A stretch of DNA of 64,000 nt, from NCBI GenBank assembly GCA_963920635.1, contig OY987301.1, forward strand, positions 13,050,501 to 13,114,500. The letters run 5' to 3'. The notes below the pieces were generated by a model that saw nothing but the letters and a program-made list of their open reading frames with translations, was not told the origin of the DNA and ran no database searches. Shown here piece after piece: positions 23,422-33,787 of the stretch (positions are counted from its first letter, which is position 1; every line of letters starts with the position of its first letter). Made by a program: the position numbers and the translations under genes. Source of the DNA: Pseudeuparius sepicola (taxonomy: Eukaryota > Arthropoda > Insecta > Coleoptera > Anthribidae).

Positions 23422-25547
23422 TTTGTTTTCATAGTTTATTTTAAATAAAGTTATTTTTACTGATTTAAATATACAGTTGGTTGAGGTTGTTTAAAGACCT
23501 AGCGTTGCTTCCGTTGCCTCGGTCATTAAAAATACCTCAGAGGCCAAAAAAGAGCTTACGCATCGTGCAATGTATTACATTTTTCCTGCTACCGAAAATT
23601 TCAGGTTATAGGTACCTACTTTGAATAAAGCTCTAAATACATATGGAGTAGATTGTGAGTAATAATGATCTTCAAAATAACCTTTGTTCAATTACTAAAA
23701 ATGATAATCAGTGATAAATATAAGAGGCAGAATGCAGCGATAATAAAACATAAATAAAAAATGTTGAGCTTTGTGTGGGATTTGAACCATGGATCTACGA
23801 ATTACCCTTGTTTAGTATCTCCATAAACAAGGGAATTACTAATCGCGTACTCTCACCCTACCGGTAGCGCATAGTGCCTGTCAAATTTGTTCTGTTATGC
23901 GGCTCCTATTTGACGCCAGAGAAACTTTTAAATTATTAATTTTTCTTTGGTATAAATCGTGTTCTTTATGATTAAAACCAGTTTGTAAAACGATTATTGT
24001 GAAACCTATTAAAATTGACGCACGATTCGCGTTGCTACATATATTTTATTAATGGTTTTAAGGTCCTTGCTGCGTAAGGGTTGCGAAGCAATACTTTTTG
24101 TACCTAGCAACCACTTTCGCAGCTAGCAACCAAAATAACAGGGCACCTCGAACATTTGACTTTCGCTTTCGGGCCTGTTGGCGAGTATGTAAAGTGTACT
24201 TACGGGGGAGGGAGCAGGAAAAATGTTTTATTTTATATGAGAATGATCCTGACAAACAGCCTGTTGTCTGCTATTATCTAACCAGGTTTTTTGCATAAGA
24301 GATTATCTACCTCTCGAAACAGATTGTCCAAAAACTTTTAGTGGACTACCTTAGTCTGAATTTTTCGATCAAATAGCAGGTCGATTTTCTGCCATATAGC
24401 CGCAATTTTGTTGGTGACAAAAGAGAAGGCCGTCCATATACAGAGTAATAAATTTGGATAAAAATGATAATTTCTTATTTTTCTTTGCATCATTTCAAAT
24501 ATCTCTTTTTGTAAACAAGGGTACCAGGGAGCAAAAGAATAGTATTGTTTAGTGTTGTTTACTATTCTTGTGCCAGGGAGGTTCAAACATGTGAAAGTGA
24601 ACAGGCAAAGATGAATTTTTCTTGGGTACTAAGAAATTAGAAATTTGCATTAATCGAAATTAATGTCGAAAAGTGTTTTTTGTGTAAATTTTAAATAAGT
24701 TATTAATTTGAAAATAAACGGGAACTCTAAATAAATAAATTTGTGAAATCTGACAAATATTACATATCCACCAAAGTAATAAAAATGCACCAAAGTAATA
24801 AAAATGCAAGAGACTTATATATATTATCCTTCCTCGTTTTCAATGCATTTCCTATACTTAGATATATTCAGCATTTTCCACTTTCTAGTTGTTCGATAGT
24901 CTTAATGAAAGTTGCTGTCCATGTGGCCACCTACGAAAACTATGGCCAAAATGTTGACTTTGGCTGGAAATTTTAATTATTTGTAATAGTGAATTACATT
25001 ATCAAGATGCTTAAGTACAAAATATTATATATTCTGTGGTGTATATTTTCCGTGGTTTTTACTTAAATGTTTATCTTCTCTGTCTCCTTCATCTCTTTTT
25101 ACTGCTAATACCATAAGTGCGGTTAAAAAAGTGTTTTGTCTCGTATTTTGTTGCCGATGAGGCGCCTGTCTTCGAGCTACCCTGGTAATATAACTGAACT
25201 CACTTGGAACACAGTGATATACGGGGCGCGATCTATTTCATATAGCATTTACCACGCTCTGCTACTGGTAAAAATAATACCAGACATAATATCAGCAGAA
25301 ATCACCCGTATAAAATTCAAAGGTTTTTATGCTGTTCCAAGTGACTTCATTTAAACCATACTTACGCCATTGGGCCAGTTTATTGGCGGTTGCACAAAGA
25401 ATTAAGTAAATCTGTTGCCAAACTATGGCACGGTTTTCTTCTTTAATAAAATTAACTTTGGGTTACCTATACTCTCCTACAAAGTGACCCAACATCCGCA
25501 CCATAAATAAAACAAAATAGACCTTTTAACTTTCGTACCGCTGATCT
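23422..25547. other. Intergenic spacer
   Basis: Separates eIF2B gamma from the small minus-strand gene. Apart from the tRNA-like segment below, only short frames are present (24098-24298 +, 24338-24586 -, 24743-24976 +) and none shows a recognisable domain. Confidence 0.4.
23762..23880 (-). repeat. tRNA-like segment (SINE head or tRNA pseudogene)
   Basis: On the minus strand there is a B-box-like GGTTCAAATCC (23777-23787), an anticodon-loop-like TTAGTAA and an A-box-like GGTAGGGTGAGAGTA, in tRNA order but too far apart. The extra length is a perfect 10 bp hairpin, CCCTTGTTTA (23805-23814) with TAAACAAGGG (23824-23833). It is not a functional tRNA. It may be a tRNA-derived SINE head or a chance resemblance. 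Confidence 0.35.
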
Positions 25548-25853
25548 TTATTTCGGAAAAAAATCGCCGCCTCTTTGCATGATCAAATTGGGGAAGGTCG
25601 CCTTTGTCCACTCTACGAATATCTGCAGGTACGTCGGTATAACTTCCATGATTACTTGTTGGCTGAAGTCGGGCGCTACCGCGTAAATCGTTCCCAATAA
25701 CAGGAAGGGCCAAAGTATGGAGAATACCAGCTGTATGAGCTTGGTGACTATCACCCACACCCCAACGAAGCAGACGCCTGCCACCACGACAGCCTGGAGC
25801 TCGGTGTTGAGGAGAACTGGCGGCACCATCTTCACCAATGCGCTGGTAGGCAT
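25548..25853 (-). CDS. Small predicted membrane protein, function unknown
   Basis: A single-exon 101-codon frame, locally richer in GC than its AT-rich surroundings, as real exons here are. The protein has a short N-terminus, then a long hydrophobic stretch at about residues 20-60 (AVVVAGVCFVGVWVIV, then LVFSILWPFLLLGTIYAVAP) that could form one hairpin of two membrane helices, and an amphipathic C-terminal part ending in a charged GGDFFPK tail. The stop overlaps an AATAAA signal, so the 3' UTR may be very short. The Met choice is supported by the good context (ACAAAATGCC). I do not recognise a family. An out-of-frame overlapping frame (25477-25758) is a shadow. Confidence 0.6.
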   Translation of the reverse strand: MPTSALVKMVPPVLLNTELQAVVVAGVCFVGVWVIVTKLIQLVFSILWPFLLLGTIYAVAPDFSQQVIMEVIPTYLQIFVEWTKATFPNLIMQRGGDFFPK

Positions 25854-26639
25854 TTTGTATGGCGGTCTTGTGAGAACAGAGATGCGGGGGGACCGAGGAT
25901 TTTGAGGTTCTACGTCACATCGTGAGGGATTTGACAGCTAGAAAGCACGCATCGAGTAGAGGCCCTGTAGAACTTCCTTTAGTTGGCCTGGACCAACACT
26001 ACTAGTGCGGTCCAGAGTTATAGCAAAGACAATCCCATCTGATTGTCTTTGGTTATTAGCTACCACATACCTGGTATTCACCATGGTCTGCATGTCGTAC
26101 TAAGAAGTGGATGGGCTTTCATGCCCAACAATTTTTTTGCACGAACTATCAGAATCCAAATATTAAATCAGTTTTGAAACATTACTAAATTTGGGCTCTT
26201 TTGGGATCAAAAATTAAATTATCAGGAAAAAATTTTAATCACTCATTTTTGATAAAGCGAAATACCTCATTCAATTTGATGTCACACTTGCCAGTTTATT
26301 CTGTATTTACTAAAAAAAATATGAGAAAAATTATTAGAAAAATATGTAATTGGTATAATTAAAATCTACCCACATGGAAATAAATAATCGATTATGACGT
26401 TAAATTAAAGTAGACATAGTAGGCTTTAAAAAATTTGAAACATACTGATTTACATGAACCTAATCGAATGTGGAATAGCTAATCCAGAATAATAATTATT
26501 GTTGTTTTAAATAATAATAAACTCTTAGACATTATTTGATTTTATGAAAATAAATTAAAAATACGACACTTGGCAGGTACCTAACGCCATAGCAATTATC
26601 TTAAAAATGAGAAAAAAAAATATTTTCTTGAAATCGGCA
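25854..26639. other. 5' flank of the small membrane-protein gene
   Basis: The first ~140 bp are GC-richer and probably hold the 5' UTR and promoter. A perfect 10 bp hairpin (AAAGACAATC / GATTGTCTTT) is near 26025-26050. The rest is AT-rich and featureless. Confidence 0.4.
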
Positions 26640-27060
26640 GTGAAGTGTCCCAAAATAAATCGTACAATAATGGGCTACATTATTGTACGATTTTGTCAAT
26701 AAGTAGGCCTTGGCGAGATGTAAACATCAAACGTCAGACGCGGAGAAATCGCCCGTCAAAAGTGACCAAATATTCAAAACCCGGCCGATAAAAGCCCATT
26801 TATTTAACTTTTCGTACACATGCGAAATTGTTTCCTACAGAAGCGCGCCGCAATCCTTCAGTATACATATTTTGGTAGGTTTGATTGAATATCAATAGAT
26901 TTGTTATGGAGGCTGCACAAGAAGCAGCAGTTTGGTTTTCTATACAAAGGTGCCGTGTCTTGTCTTACTTGACTTAGGTAGAGCGATCGTCAAAGTCAAT
27001 TTATAATAAAATCCATATGAGTCATAAAAAGTTGAACTTCAGTGCCTTGGTACATAAATA
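26600..27060. mobile_element. Interspersed repeat with 16 bp hairpin (copy 1)
   Basis: About 460 bp whose reverse complement is at 36205-36830. It carries a perfect stem-loop at 26657-26693 (16 bp stem AAATCGTACAATAATG, loop GGCTA) and a GC-rich core with a shared segment around CGTCAGACGCGGAG. The far end has the ACCAAGGCACTGAAGTTCAA-type motif in reverse, also present at 40100-40200. Confidence 0.7.
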
Positions 27061-27432
27061 AATATTATACCTATTATAATAAGTGCTCAGTGAATACCTA
27101 GTATTTACAACCTGCGTTTCACAATAAACAACACCACATTCTTCAACGTTTCATTTTTTCAGCTTCATAATTTTTCAGCTGCTGCTTACTAAGTATTTTC
27201 ATTTTTTAATATTACACATTTTGTGGAAGCTTTTGACTAAATTTTTCTGTTTAAGTAACCTCATATTAAGAATTATTATTATTATAAAAATTATTAACAA
27301 CTTCATGTTATGTTATAAAAACACTTATCAACAAGAACAACTCTATTAACTAGAGTTTATAATATTAAGCAAAATTAAAAAAGAGTTTGAAAAGACTTGA
27401 CCAATCAAATGCCAGAAATCTTAGAAGGAAGA

Positions 27433-28060
27433 CCACATTATTTATCGCAAGCTAAATTTCGCTTATTGAAATTAGAAAGTGTAGTGCAAAATAACTTAAA
27501 TAATAAATTAACTGTAGCTAGTATCACCAGATGTATTAAATATATTGTGGCAAACATCACAAAATATATAGGTTAGCAAACATATGAAATCAAATAGTAT
27601 GAGTTGTTGATTTTCAATTTAATATTGAATATTCTCAATTTGAAATTGCTTATTCTCAATAATTTTATATTGACTATACCTTTTCAACTTCAAATTGGGA
27701 ATAATCAATTTCAAATTATGGAAACAAACAACTTCAAATTGAGAATAGTCAACTTGAAATTGGGACTTCAACTCCAAATTGTCAATATCAAATTGAGTAT
27801 AAACAATTTCAAATTGGGAATACATATTCAATATTAAATTGAAAATCAACAACTTAATATTAAGTAGGTAGTATTTTAATTACTTATATCTATATCTATT
27901 ATATATATTTAAATGCATCTGGTATATGTATCTCTGTATATTTCCTACAAATCTGGTGCAACTCGCTACTTTTAATTTATTATTTATGTTATTTTGCACT
28001 ACTTATACTTTCTAATTTCTACAAAAGCGTAATTTAGCTTGCGGTAAATGATGAATAAAA
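27433..28060. repeat. Nested palindrome enclosing a periodic array
   Basis: Outer arms about 27437-27550 and 27930-28055 are inverted copies (shared block GTGCAAAATAAC). Inside them lies the array at 27603-27858. Probably a fold-back element with an inserted palindromic satellite. Confidence 0.7.
27603..27858. repeat. Array of 13-mer near-palindromes, 21-23 bp period
   Basis: At least eight variants of CAA(C/T)TT(C/G)AAATTG separated by 6-10 bp AT-rich spacers. The block is bounded by perfect 30 bp inverted ends built on GTTGTTGATTTTCAATTTAA. A related array is at 30255-30360. Both strands give repetitive open frames that are not considered coding. Confidence 0.85.
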
Positions 28061-28158
28061 AATTATAAATAAAACTAAATAAATGATAAATGTACAGAGA
28101 TACATACCAGATGCCTTAAATATGGCAAATATCACATTTTCATTTAATAAGTGGTATA

Positions 28159-28976
28159 CAGTGTGGTCATTTAAGTGTGCAACATATGGGATTTTTTTTT
28201 ATTAATTGCACAACGAAAATAAAAACAATCCAGAAAGTTGGTGCATATTCGATAATCATATTAGGCGCACTTAGAATGGTTGCAAGTCAAACAGCATACA
28301 GGGTAGGTCAAAAAAATAAAAATTGTACAATAGAGTAATAAGTATCCTTATTTCAGAAAATTCAGCAAAATGTTATTAAGAAAAGTTGTCTAGAATTAAA
28401 TGTTATGCCTAAGTACCAAAACATGGCCTCCTAAGAAAAATATTTTTTATTGAAAAATATTAATAATTTCCTAAAAAAAATGTTTCAATATTCACCCTAA
28501 ACAATTTCATAAATCAATCAAAATGATATCAATTTCGCATAACTTTGTTCAAATTCAAGCATATTTGTAACATTAACTTGGATTTTAAATATTTTAGGGA
28601 ATCACAAACTTCATGTTTGTTGCAACGATATTAAACAAAACTTTAAAATTTCGCAAAAATTCTTCCGAACAAGGTAAAACATTAGTAATGATAATGTTTT
28701 TTTTTCTTAAGAGGCTATGTTTTGGTATTTAGGCATAGCTATTAATTCTAAACAACTTTTCTTAATAACCTTTTGCTGAATTTTTTGAAATAAGGGTACT
28801 TTACTCTTGTGCAATTTTTATATTTTTGACTTACCCTGTATGCTGTTTAACTTGCAACCATTCTAAGTGCACCTAATATGATTATTGAACATGCATCAAC
28901 TTTAGGCAATGTCTGTATTTTGGTTGTGCAATTAATAAAAAAGTCCCATATGTTGCACACTAAATTGACCACACTG
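28159..28976. mobile_element. Palindromic MITE, 818 bp, outer shell of a nested pair
   Basis: Ends CAGTGTGGTCA and complement, flanked by TA at 28157-28158 and 28977-28978. The outer arms are ~140 bp. Their dyad centre would read AAACAGCATATGCTGTTT, and that central TA is occupied by a second element at 28299-28838. Confidence 0.88.
28299..28838. mobile_element. Inner palindromic MITE at the dyad centre
   Basis: Ends CAGGGTAGGTCAAAAA and complement, TA on both sides (28297-28298, 28839-28840). The arms are inverted copies with shared blocks such as AGAAAAGTTGT. A partial relative lies at 63590-63710. Confidence 0.85.
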
Positions 28977-28979
28977 TAT

Positions 28980-29252
28980 ACAGGGTGTTTCATCTTAAGT
29001 GCGAACACCCCCGTAAAATTTGTATTCTCCATCCGATTTTAGCCGCGTCTTTTTCTAAAAATAGGTCACAAAAAACTCTACGTTGGTGCAAAATTTCAAG
29101 TCCTAATGTCAATTTTCAAGGCCTACTACAATTTTTTTTCTAGTAAAAAATGAGGAAAATCATTTAGCGATTTATTTATTTAAAATCTGACACCACAGCG
29201 TTAATCAAAACAACCTAAAACCCCGCTATACCAAATTTGAACAAAAAATATA
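28980..29252. mobile_element. Left shell of a further palindromic element
   Basis: Begins CAGGGTGTTTCATC and shares blocks (AAATCTGACACCACAG-like, CAAATTTGAACAAAAA) with 46800-46890. Its right counterpart after 29873 is only partly preserved (AAATTTGGTATAC). Confidence 0.55.
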
Positions 29253-29873
29253 CAGGGAGTTCCATTCTGCAGGCTCTGAAAGTTGAGTAAAATAGGAATT
29301 TTAAACTCATCTGGCGAGTCAAGTGTGCCATGGAATTACTTCGAAACAGTTGGATGATGAACAGGACCACTCACAGTTGTGCAAAGATCCAATAAAAAAT
29401 ATACAAGGTGTTCTTCTCTGTAGCAACTCGAATTGCTGAATTTTTTAAACTTTACAGACGTTACAAACGAACTAAGTATAAAAAATACAGAAGCCTGCCA
29501 GTCAGTAAGTCCATATGAGTCAAGGTAGCTGCGGTGTGCCACAACAGGAAACGCACAGAAAATGTATCATCTTAGACAGTGACTTTATTGATAAAGGTCC
29601 AACAATTTGAATTGTTTTTATTTGTTGGTTGGATGATGTAAAGAAATAAATTGCTTTTGTATTTATTAATATTTGTTCAATGATTCCAGAGCACTCCTGA
29701 TGACCAATATAAAGTTTAATATAAATTCAGCATTTTGACATCGCCCAGAAAAAAGACCCTGTACATTTTTGTATTGAATATTTGCCGGGATTTCGTGGCA
29801 CACTTGACTCTCCATATGCCTTTAAAATTCCTATTTTGCTCAATTTTGACACCCTGCAGAATGGAACTCCCTG
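29253..29873. mobile_element. Palindromic MITE, 621 bp
   Basis: Ends CAGGGAGTTCCATTCTGCAG and complement with TA at 29251-29252 and 29874-29875. Flanking sequence is itself a dyad (ACCAAATTTGAAC / TTCAAATTTGGT), so it too sits at the centre of an outer palindrome. A relative is at 46885-47040. Confidence 0.85.
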
Positions 29874-30254
29874 TATATATTTTTTTTCAAATTTGGTATA
29901 CGGTGATTTTGGCATGGCTAACTTGATGTTAATAATTATTTTTAATAAACATTGTCAATAGCATAACAAAAAACATAATTTTTTGTATTTTTTTCTCATG
30001 CGACCCCATTAAAATTGTATTGTATCGTATTCAGAAAGTTCCAATGTATCAATTTTCACCAAAAAAAGTATATGGTGCCATTTAAAAAAAAAATCGGTTA
30101 CCATGGCAACCACATTTCTTGTGCTAGAAAAGATTGCTTGATATCACTAAACGGGAAATAATTTCCCCTAACACTTTTATTAAAACATGTTTTTGATATG
30201 AGGAATATTTTAAGAAATATAAGCAATAATATTCCACAATTTCTATCAACACTG

Positions 30255-30360
30255 TATAGTAGCAATTTGAAGTTGTCTATTCCCAATTTGAAATTGATTA
30301 ATCCCAGTTTTAAGTTGACGATTATCAATTTGAAGTTGTTTATTCCCAATTTGAAGTTGA
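30255..30360. repeat. Second periodic near-palindrome array
   Basis: Five CAATTTGAAGTTG-like units at 21-23 bp spacing (one degraded). The last unit plus AAAAGGTATAG is the reverse complement of part of the 27.6 kb array, so both share an origin. Confidence 0.75.
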
Positions 30361-30576
30361 AAAGGTATAGAGCATTGCTTTCAGAATAATAAAGATTATA
30401 TAAAGAAAAAGTTGGAAATTCCCAACAATTAAATAAAAGTAAAAGTAAAACAATGAAATAGTATATTTCATTAAGAGTCTGGAAATAAAGATTTTTCCGT
30501 GCGCGACAAATTCAGCCGAACACGGGAAGTCATGCAAGCACGGAAAAATCTATTTCTGGACGTGTAATGAACGATA

Positions 30577-31048
30577 TTTTTTATTATACTTCTTTGAAAA
30601 CGGAAATTAAAACATTTTATCGGCATATTATAATAAATTTAATTGACAAAAAATAAACAATGCAGACAATATAGTGTTTGGTATGTATGATGCGTTCTTA
30701 TGGTTACTCTCAAATTATTTCAAAGGTGCTTTGTTGTAAATTAGTTATTGTCAGATAAGGTGAATAAAACGTCAAAAATATTACAGAAATGTATCTAAAT
30801 ATTGAAACACTTACGAATTAAAATTCAAAATAGGTATATGTTAAAATATCAGAGAGCATATAGAGTATCTTAAATTTAGTTTACTTTGCTGTATATTTCT
30901 ATTCTAAAGCCATATATTCGGTATTTTTATTCAGCGCACGGAAAGTTCTTCCATGCGCTGTTTCCGTGCGCTAGCCCGAAAAACCCCATCTTTCATTATT
31001 GCTAAAACATATGAAAATAAGGTGTTTTCAAAGAAGTATAATAAAAAA
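30577..31048. mobile_element. TIR element upstream of the Ly6 exon
   Basis: 25 bp inverted ends built on TTTTTTATTATACTTCTTTG bound 472 bp. It ends about 260 bp before the Ly6 start codon. Repeated TCCGTGCGC motifs occur inside and just outside. No transposase. Confidence 0.65.
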
Positions 31049-31099
31049 GTGTTGCGTGAACGCCGATATTATTAATTTTACAATATGTTAACTTTTAAA

Positions 31100-31309
31100 A
31101 TATAAAGCAAAAGCGAGGAATAAGAGCGGGTCTCCCGACCTACCCACCCCGCCATCTCTCCCCCGCGAAACTCCCAACCGGCATCCACCGGCGCTCGGCC
31201 AACTCCGCAACTCCGCTCAGTCGCGCGCCCGCCCCCCTCTCGACCGCACCGGAGAGCGGACAGCGGACGGACCAGACGGACGCACGGACCGGCCCGCGGC
31301 GGGAGAGAC
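31100..31309 (+). promoter_or_regulatory. GC-rich 5' region of the Ly6 gene
   Basis: Composition switches abruptly from AT-rich to strongly GC-rich and CpG-dense, continuing into the exon. Likely promoter and 5' UTR (GAGAGCGGACAGCGGACGG-type purine-rich leader). No TATA box. Confidence 0.5.
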
Positions 31310-31498
31310 ATGGGAACGCCGGGCGCGCCGCCGCCGCTGCTGGTGCTGCTGCTGGCCGGGCTGCTGGCCGCCGCCGAGGCGCTGCGCTGCAACCAGTGCG
31401 GCCAGTACAACGACGGCGTCGGCTCGATCACGCCCTGCATCAACGACACCTACATGAGGCTGATCGAGTGCCCGCAGCAGGGCGACGTCGCATGCCTT
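31310..31498 (+). CDS. Ly6/uPAR-domain protein, first coding exon
   Basis: Encodes a signal peptide (MGTPGAPPPLLVLLLAGLLA, cleavage probably after AEA) followed by LRCNQCGQYNDG, the classic first strand of a three-finger Ly6 domain with its leading LxCxxC, then further Cys in TPCIND, IECPQ and DVACL. The exon closes in phase 0 at CTT with donor GTAAGC (31499). The remaining half of the domain, the CCxxxxCN end and any GPI signal must be in later exons that I cannot find in the window. Insect relatives (quiver/sleepless-like) are GPI-anchored modulators of channels and receptors or act in septate junctions; which one this is cannot be said. Codons are extremely GC-rich compared with all other genes here. 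A repeat begins about 10 bp inside the intron. The frame reading past the donor is not coding. Confidence 0.85.
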
Positions 31499-31508
31499 GT
31501 AAGCAGAC

Positions 31509-32135
31509 GGTATACCCCGATTGCTGTAAGAAGTCCCGATTTTGTCAGATGACATTCTCCACAAAATCCCTAGGAATTTTCTGTTAACCATGGGTATAAT
31601 ATTGGTATATGCGTCGCAACCAGTTAATGACGTCACTCATTGATATATGATGTGAAAAGTTACCCAAGTGATACGAAAAAAAGAACATAATAAAATAAAA
31701 ACCATATTGCAATCACGATTATACTGCGACAAATAAAAATAACTATGACTAGAACTCATTTTAATAATAATTTCAAACGTCATGGAAACACTTTCATTTT
31801 GGTATATTGGTAAAATCGGCTACTTGTGACAGCGTCTATGGTGCGTACTAAGGCAAATTTTATTTCCGTTTTCCGTGTTGTAAAAGTAAAAACCTATACT
31901 TATATATTTTGTGGTTCAAAAGGGTTCAAACTTTGGGCAGCGGAAATATTCGCGGGTTTTGCACGTTTCGTGAGTTGTTCTTGTTCGTGTTATTAGTAGT
32001 TTTTCATTGTGCAAATGGGCTCGTTACTGACCTGAACTTTTGTCCCGGTTGCAATTTTTTGCTCCATTGATGCCAACTTAGGATGTCGAAATTACCAATT
32101 GACAGTCCCAGTAAGGACTTCTTATAATAATTTTA
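31509..32135. mobile_element. Interspersed repeat (copy 2, inverted)
   Basis: Reverse complement of 20549-21173 in eIF2B gamma intron 3. It starts GGTATACCCCG just after the Ly6 splice donor and ends before a poly-G run. The two copies are about 90% alike by eye. Confidence 0.75.
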
Positions 32136-32142
32136 CTATAGC

Positions 32143-32158
32143 GGGGGGGGGGGGGGGG
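32143..32158. repeat. Poly-G run, 16 nt
   Basis: An uninterrupted G run at the outer edge of the repeat copy. Similar runs are at 38245-38254 (G) and 51261-51271 (C). Length may be affected by assembly. Confidence 0.9.
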
Positions 32159-33787
32159 CGGGTGGTTAGGGTTCAGCCAGTGGCGCAACCAGAAACTGTT
32201 GTCAGGGGGGCTGGTTGACAAAGTTAATTTTTCATTGTTAGGAATTGCGCAGCACGCGAAAATTTTCAAATTTTCAAGGTCAAACATTTTTAATGAACTA
32301 AAAAAAAATTAAGTAATCAATATTAACAAAAAATATTAGGCAACTGATTGTAGTTTTTTCTTTGTTAACTGTGAAACCATAATAATAATAATTTAACTAT
32401 GCAGTAACTGTAAGAAGTAGGTATGTACTCTTTTTTTTACATACGTGTGTCCCACTTAAGGACTGACCACCCCCGTAAAATTTTTATTTATAGCTCGATT
32501 TTCATAAACTTTTTTTTGTTGGATAGAGCTTCAAAAATGGCATTAAATGCATAATTCAGGTGCCTCGTGCGTTAATTTCATGGCCCACTTAGACAGTGTT
32601 TTAGTGCTGAAATTTCGAGAAGTCCTATTAGGGATTTTTTTAGAGGAAAATTAATACCAGATTCTTATTCAGCGTTGTTCGAAACCCAAACGTACCAATT
32701 TGCATTAGCGTAGCTCTACAAGGTGTTTCAAAATTTTTAGTGCCCCACTTAGGACTAATCACCCCTGTAAAATTTTTATTTATAGCTCGATTTTCATAAA
32801 CTTTTTTTTGTTGGATAGAGCTTAACGGCATTAAATGCATAATTCAGGTGCCTCGTGCGTTAAGTTCATGGCCCACTGAGACGGTGTTTTAATGCTGAAA
32901 TTTCGAGAAGTACTATTAGGGATTTTTTAGAGGAAAATTAATGCGTTTTTCGAAACCCAAACGTACCAATTTGCATTACCGTAGCTCTATAGAGTGTTTC
33001 AAAACTTTTAGTGCTCCAGTTGAACTGATCACCCCTGTAAAATTTTTATTTTTAGCTCGATTTTCATAAACTTTTTTTTGTTGGATAGAGCTTCAAAAAT
33101 GGCATTAAATGCATAATTCAGGTGCCTCGTGCGTTAAATTCGTGGCCCATTGTGACACGGTGGTTTAGTGCTGAAATTTCGAGAAGTACTATTAGGGATC
33201 TTTTATAGGAAAATTAATGCTGGATTATTATTTGGCGTTGTTGGAAACCGAAACGTACCAATTTGCATTACCGTAGCTCTACAGGGTGTTCCAAAAAATT
33301 TAAAAGGAAAAGTAAAACCTATGATTCTTATACGCGGTGAGATGTTCGAAACAAAAACGTAACAATTTGTAATTAATTTTCATAATTTCTGATAATGTTT
33401 TACACTAAAATATTCATTAGGAACTCGTATTCTTTTAAAAATTTATTAGAAAACAAAATTATTATTTTTCAATTATTAACATCGACAAATATATGAACAA
33501 ACAACACAACATAACATAAACTCAAATTTCAGTCATTTCAATTAGTCCTCCATTTTGTAATACAAATTGGTACGTTTGGGTTTCCAACAACGTTTAATAA
33601 GAATCCGGCATTAATTTTCCTGTAAAAAATCTCTAATAGTACTTCTAGAAATTTCAGCACTAAAACACAGTCTCAGTGGGCCATGAATTTATCGCACGAG
33701 GCACCTGAATTATGCATTTAATGCCATTATTAAAGCTCTATCCGACAAAAAAAGTTTATGAAAATCGAGCTATAAATAAAAATTGTA

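Noticed and set aside
23762..23880. Functional tRNA gene on the minus strand
   Set aside because: A- and B-box-like pieces are too far apart and the acceptor stem does not pair; kept only as a tRNA-like repeat.
27604..27852. Repetitive Leu/Asn/Ile-rich frames on both strands
   Set aside because: They follow directly from the palindromic array and have no independent coding support.
27603..27858. Possible CRISPR array (regular spaced repeats)
   Set aside because: The DNA is eukaryotic, units are 13 bp and imperfect, spacers 6-10 bp, and no cas genes exist.
31499..31636. Ly6 frame continuing past the donor, and an alternative frame with Cys residues (31396-31587)
   Set aside because: The sequence after 31509 is a repeat also present in eIF2B gamma intron 3, so it is intronic.
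31078..31636. Minus-strand Arg/Ala/Gln-rich frames opposite the Ly6 exon
   Set aside because: Shadows of a GC-rich exon, where stops are rare on the other strand.
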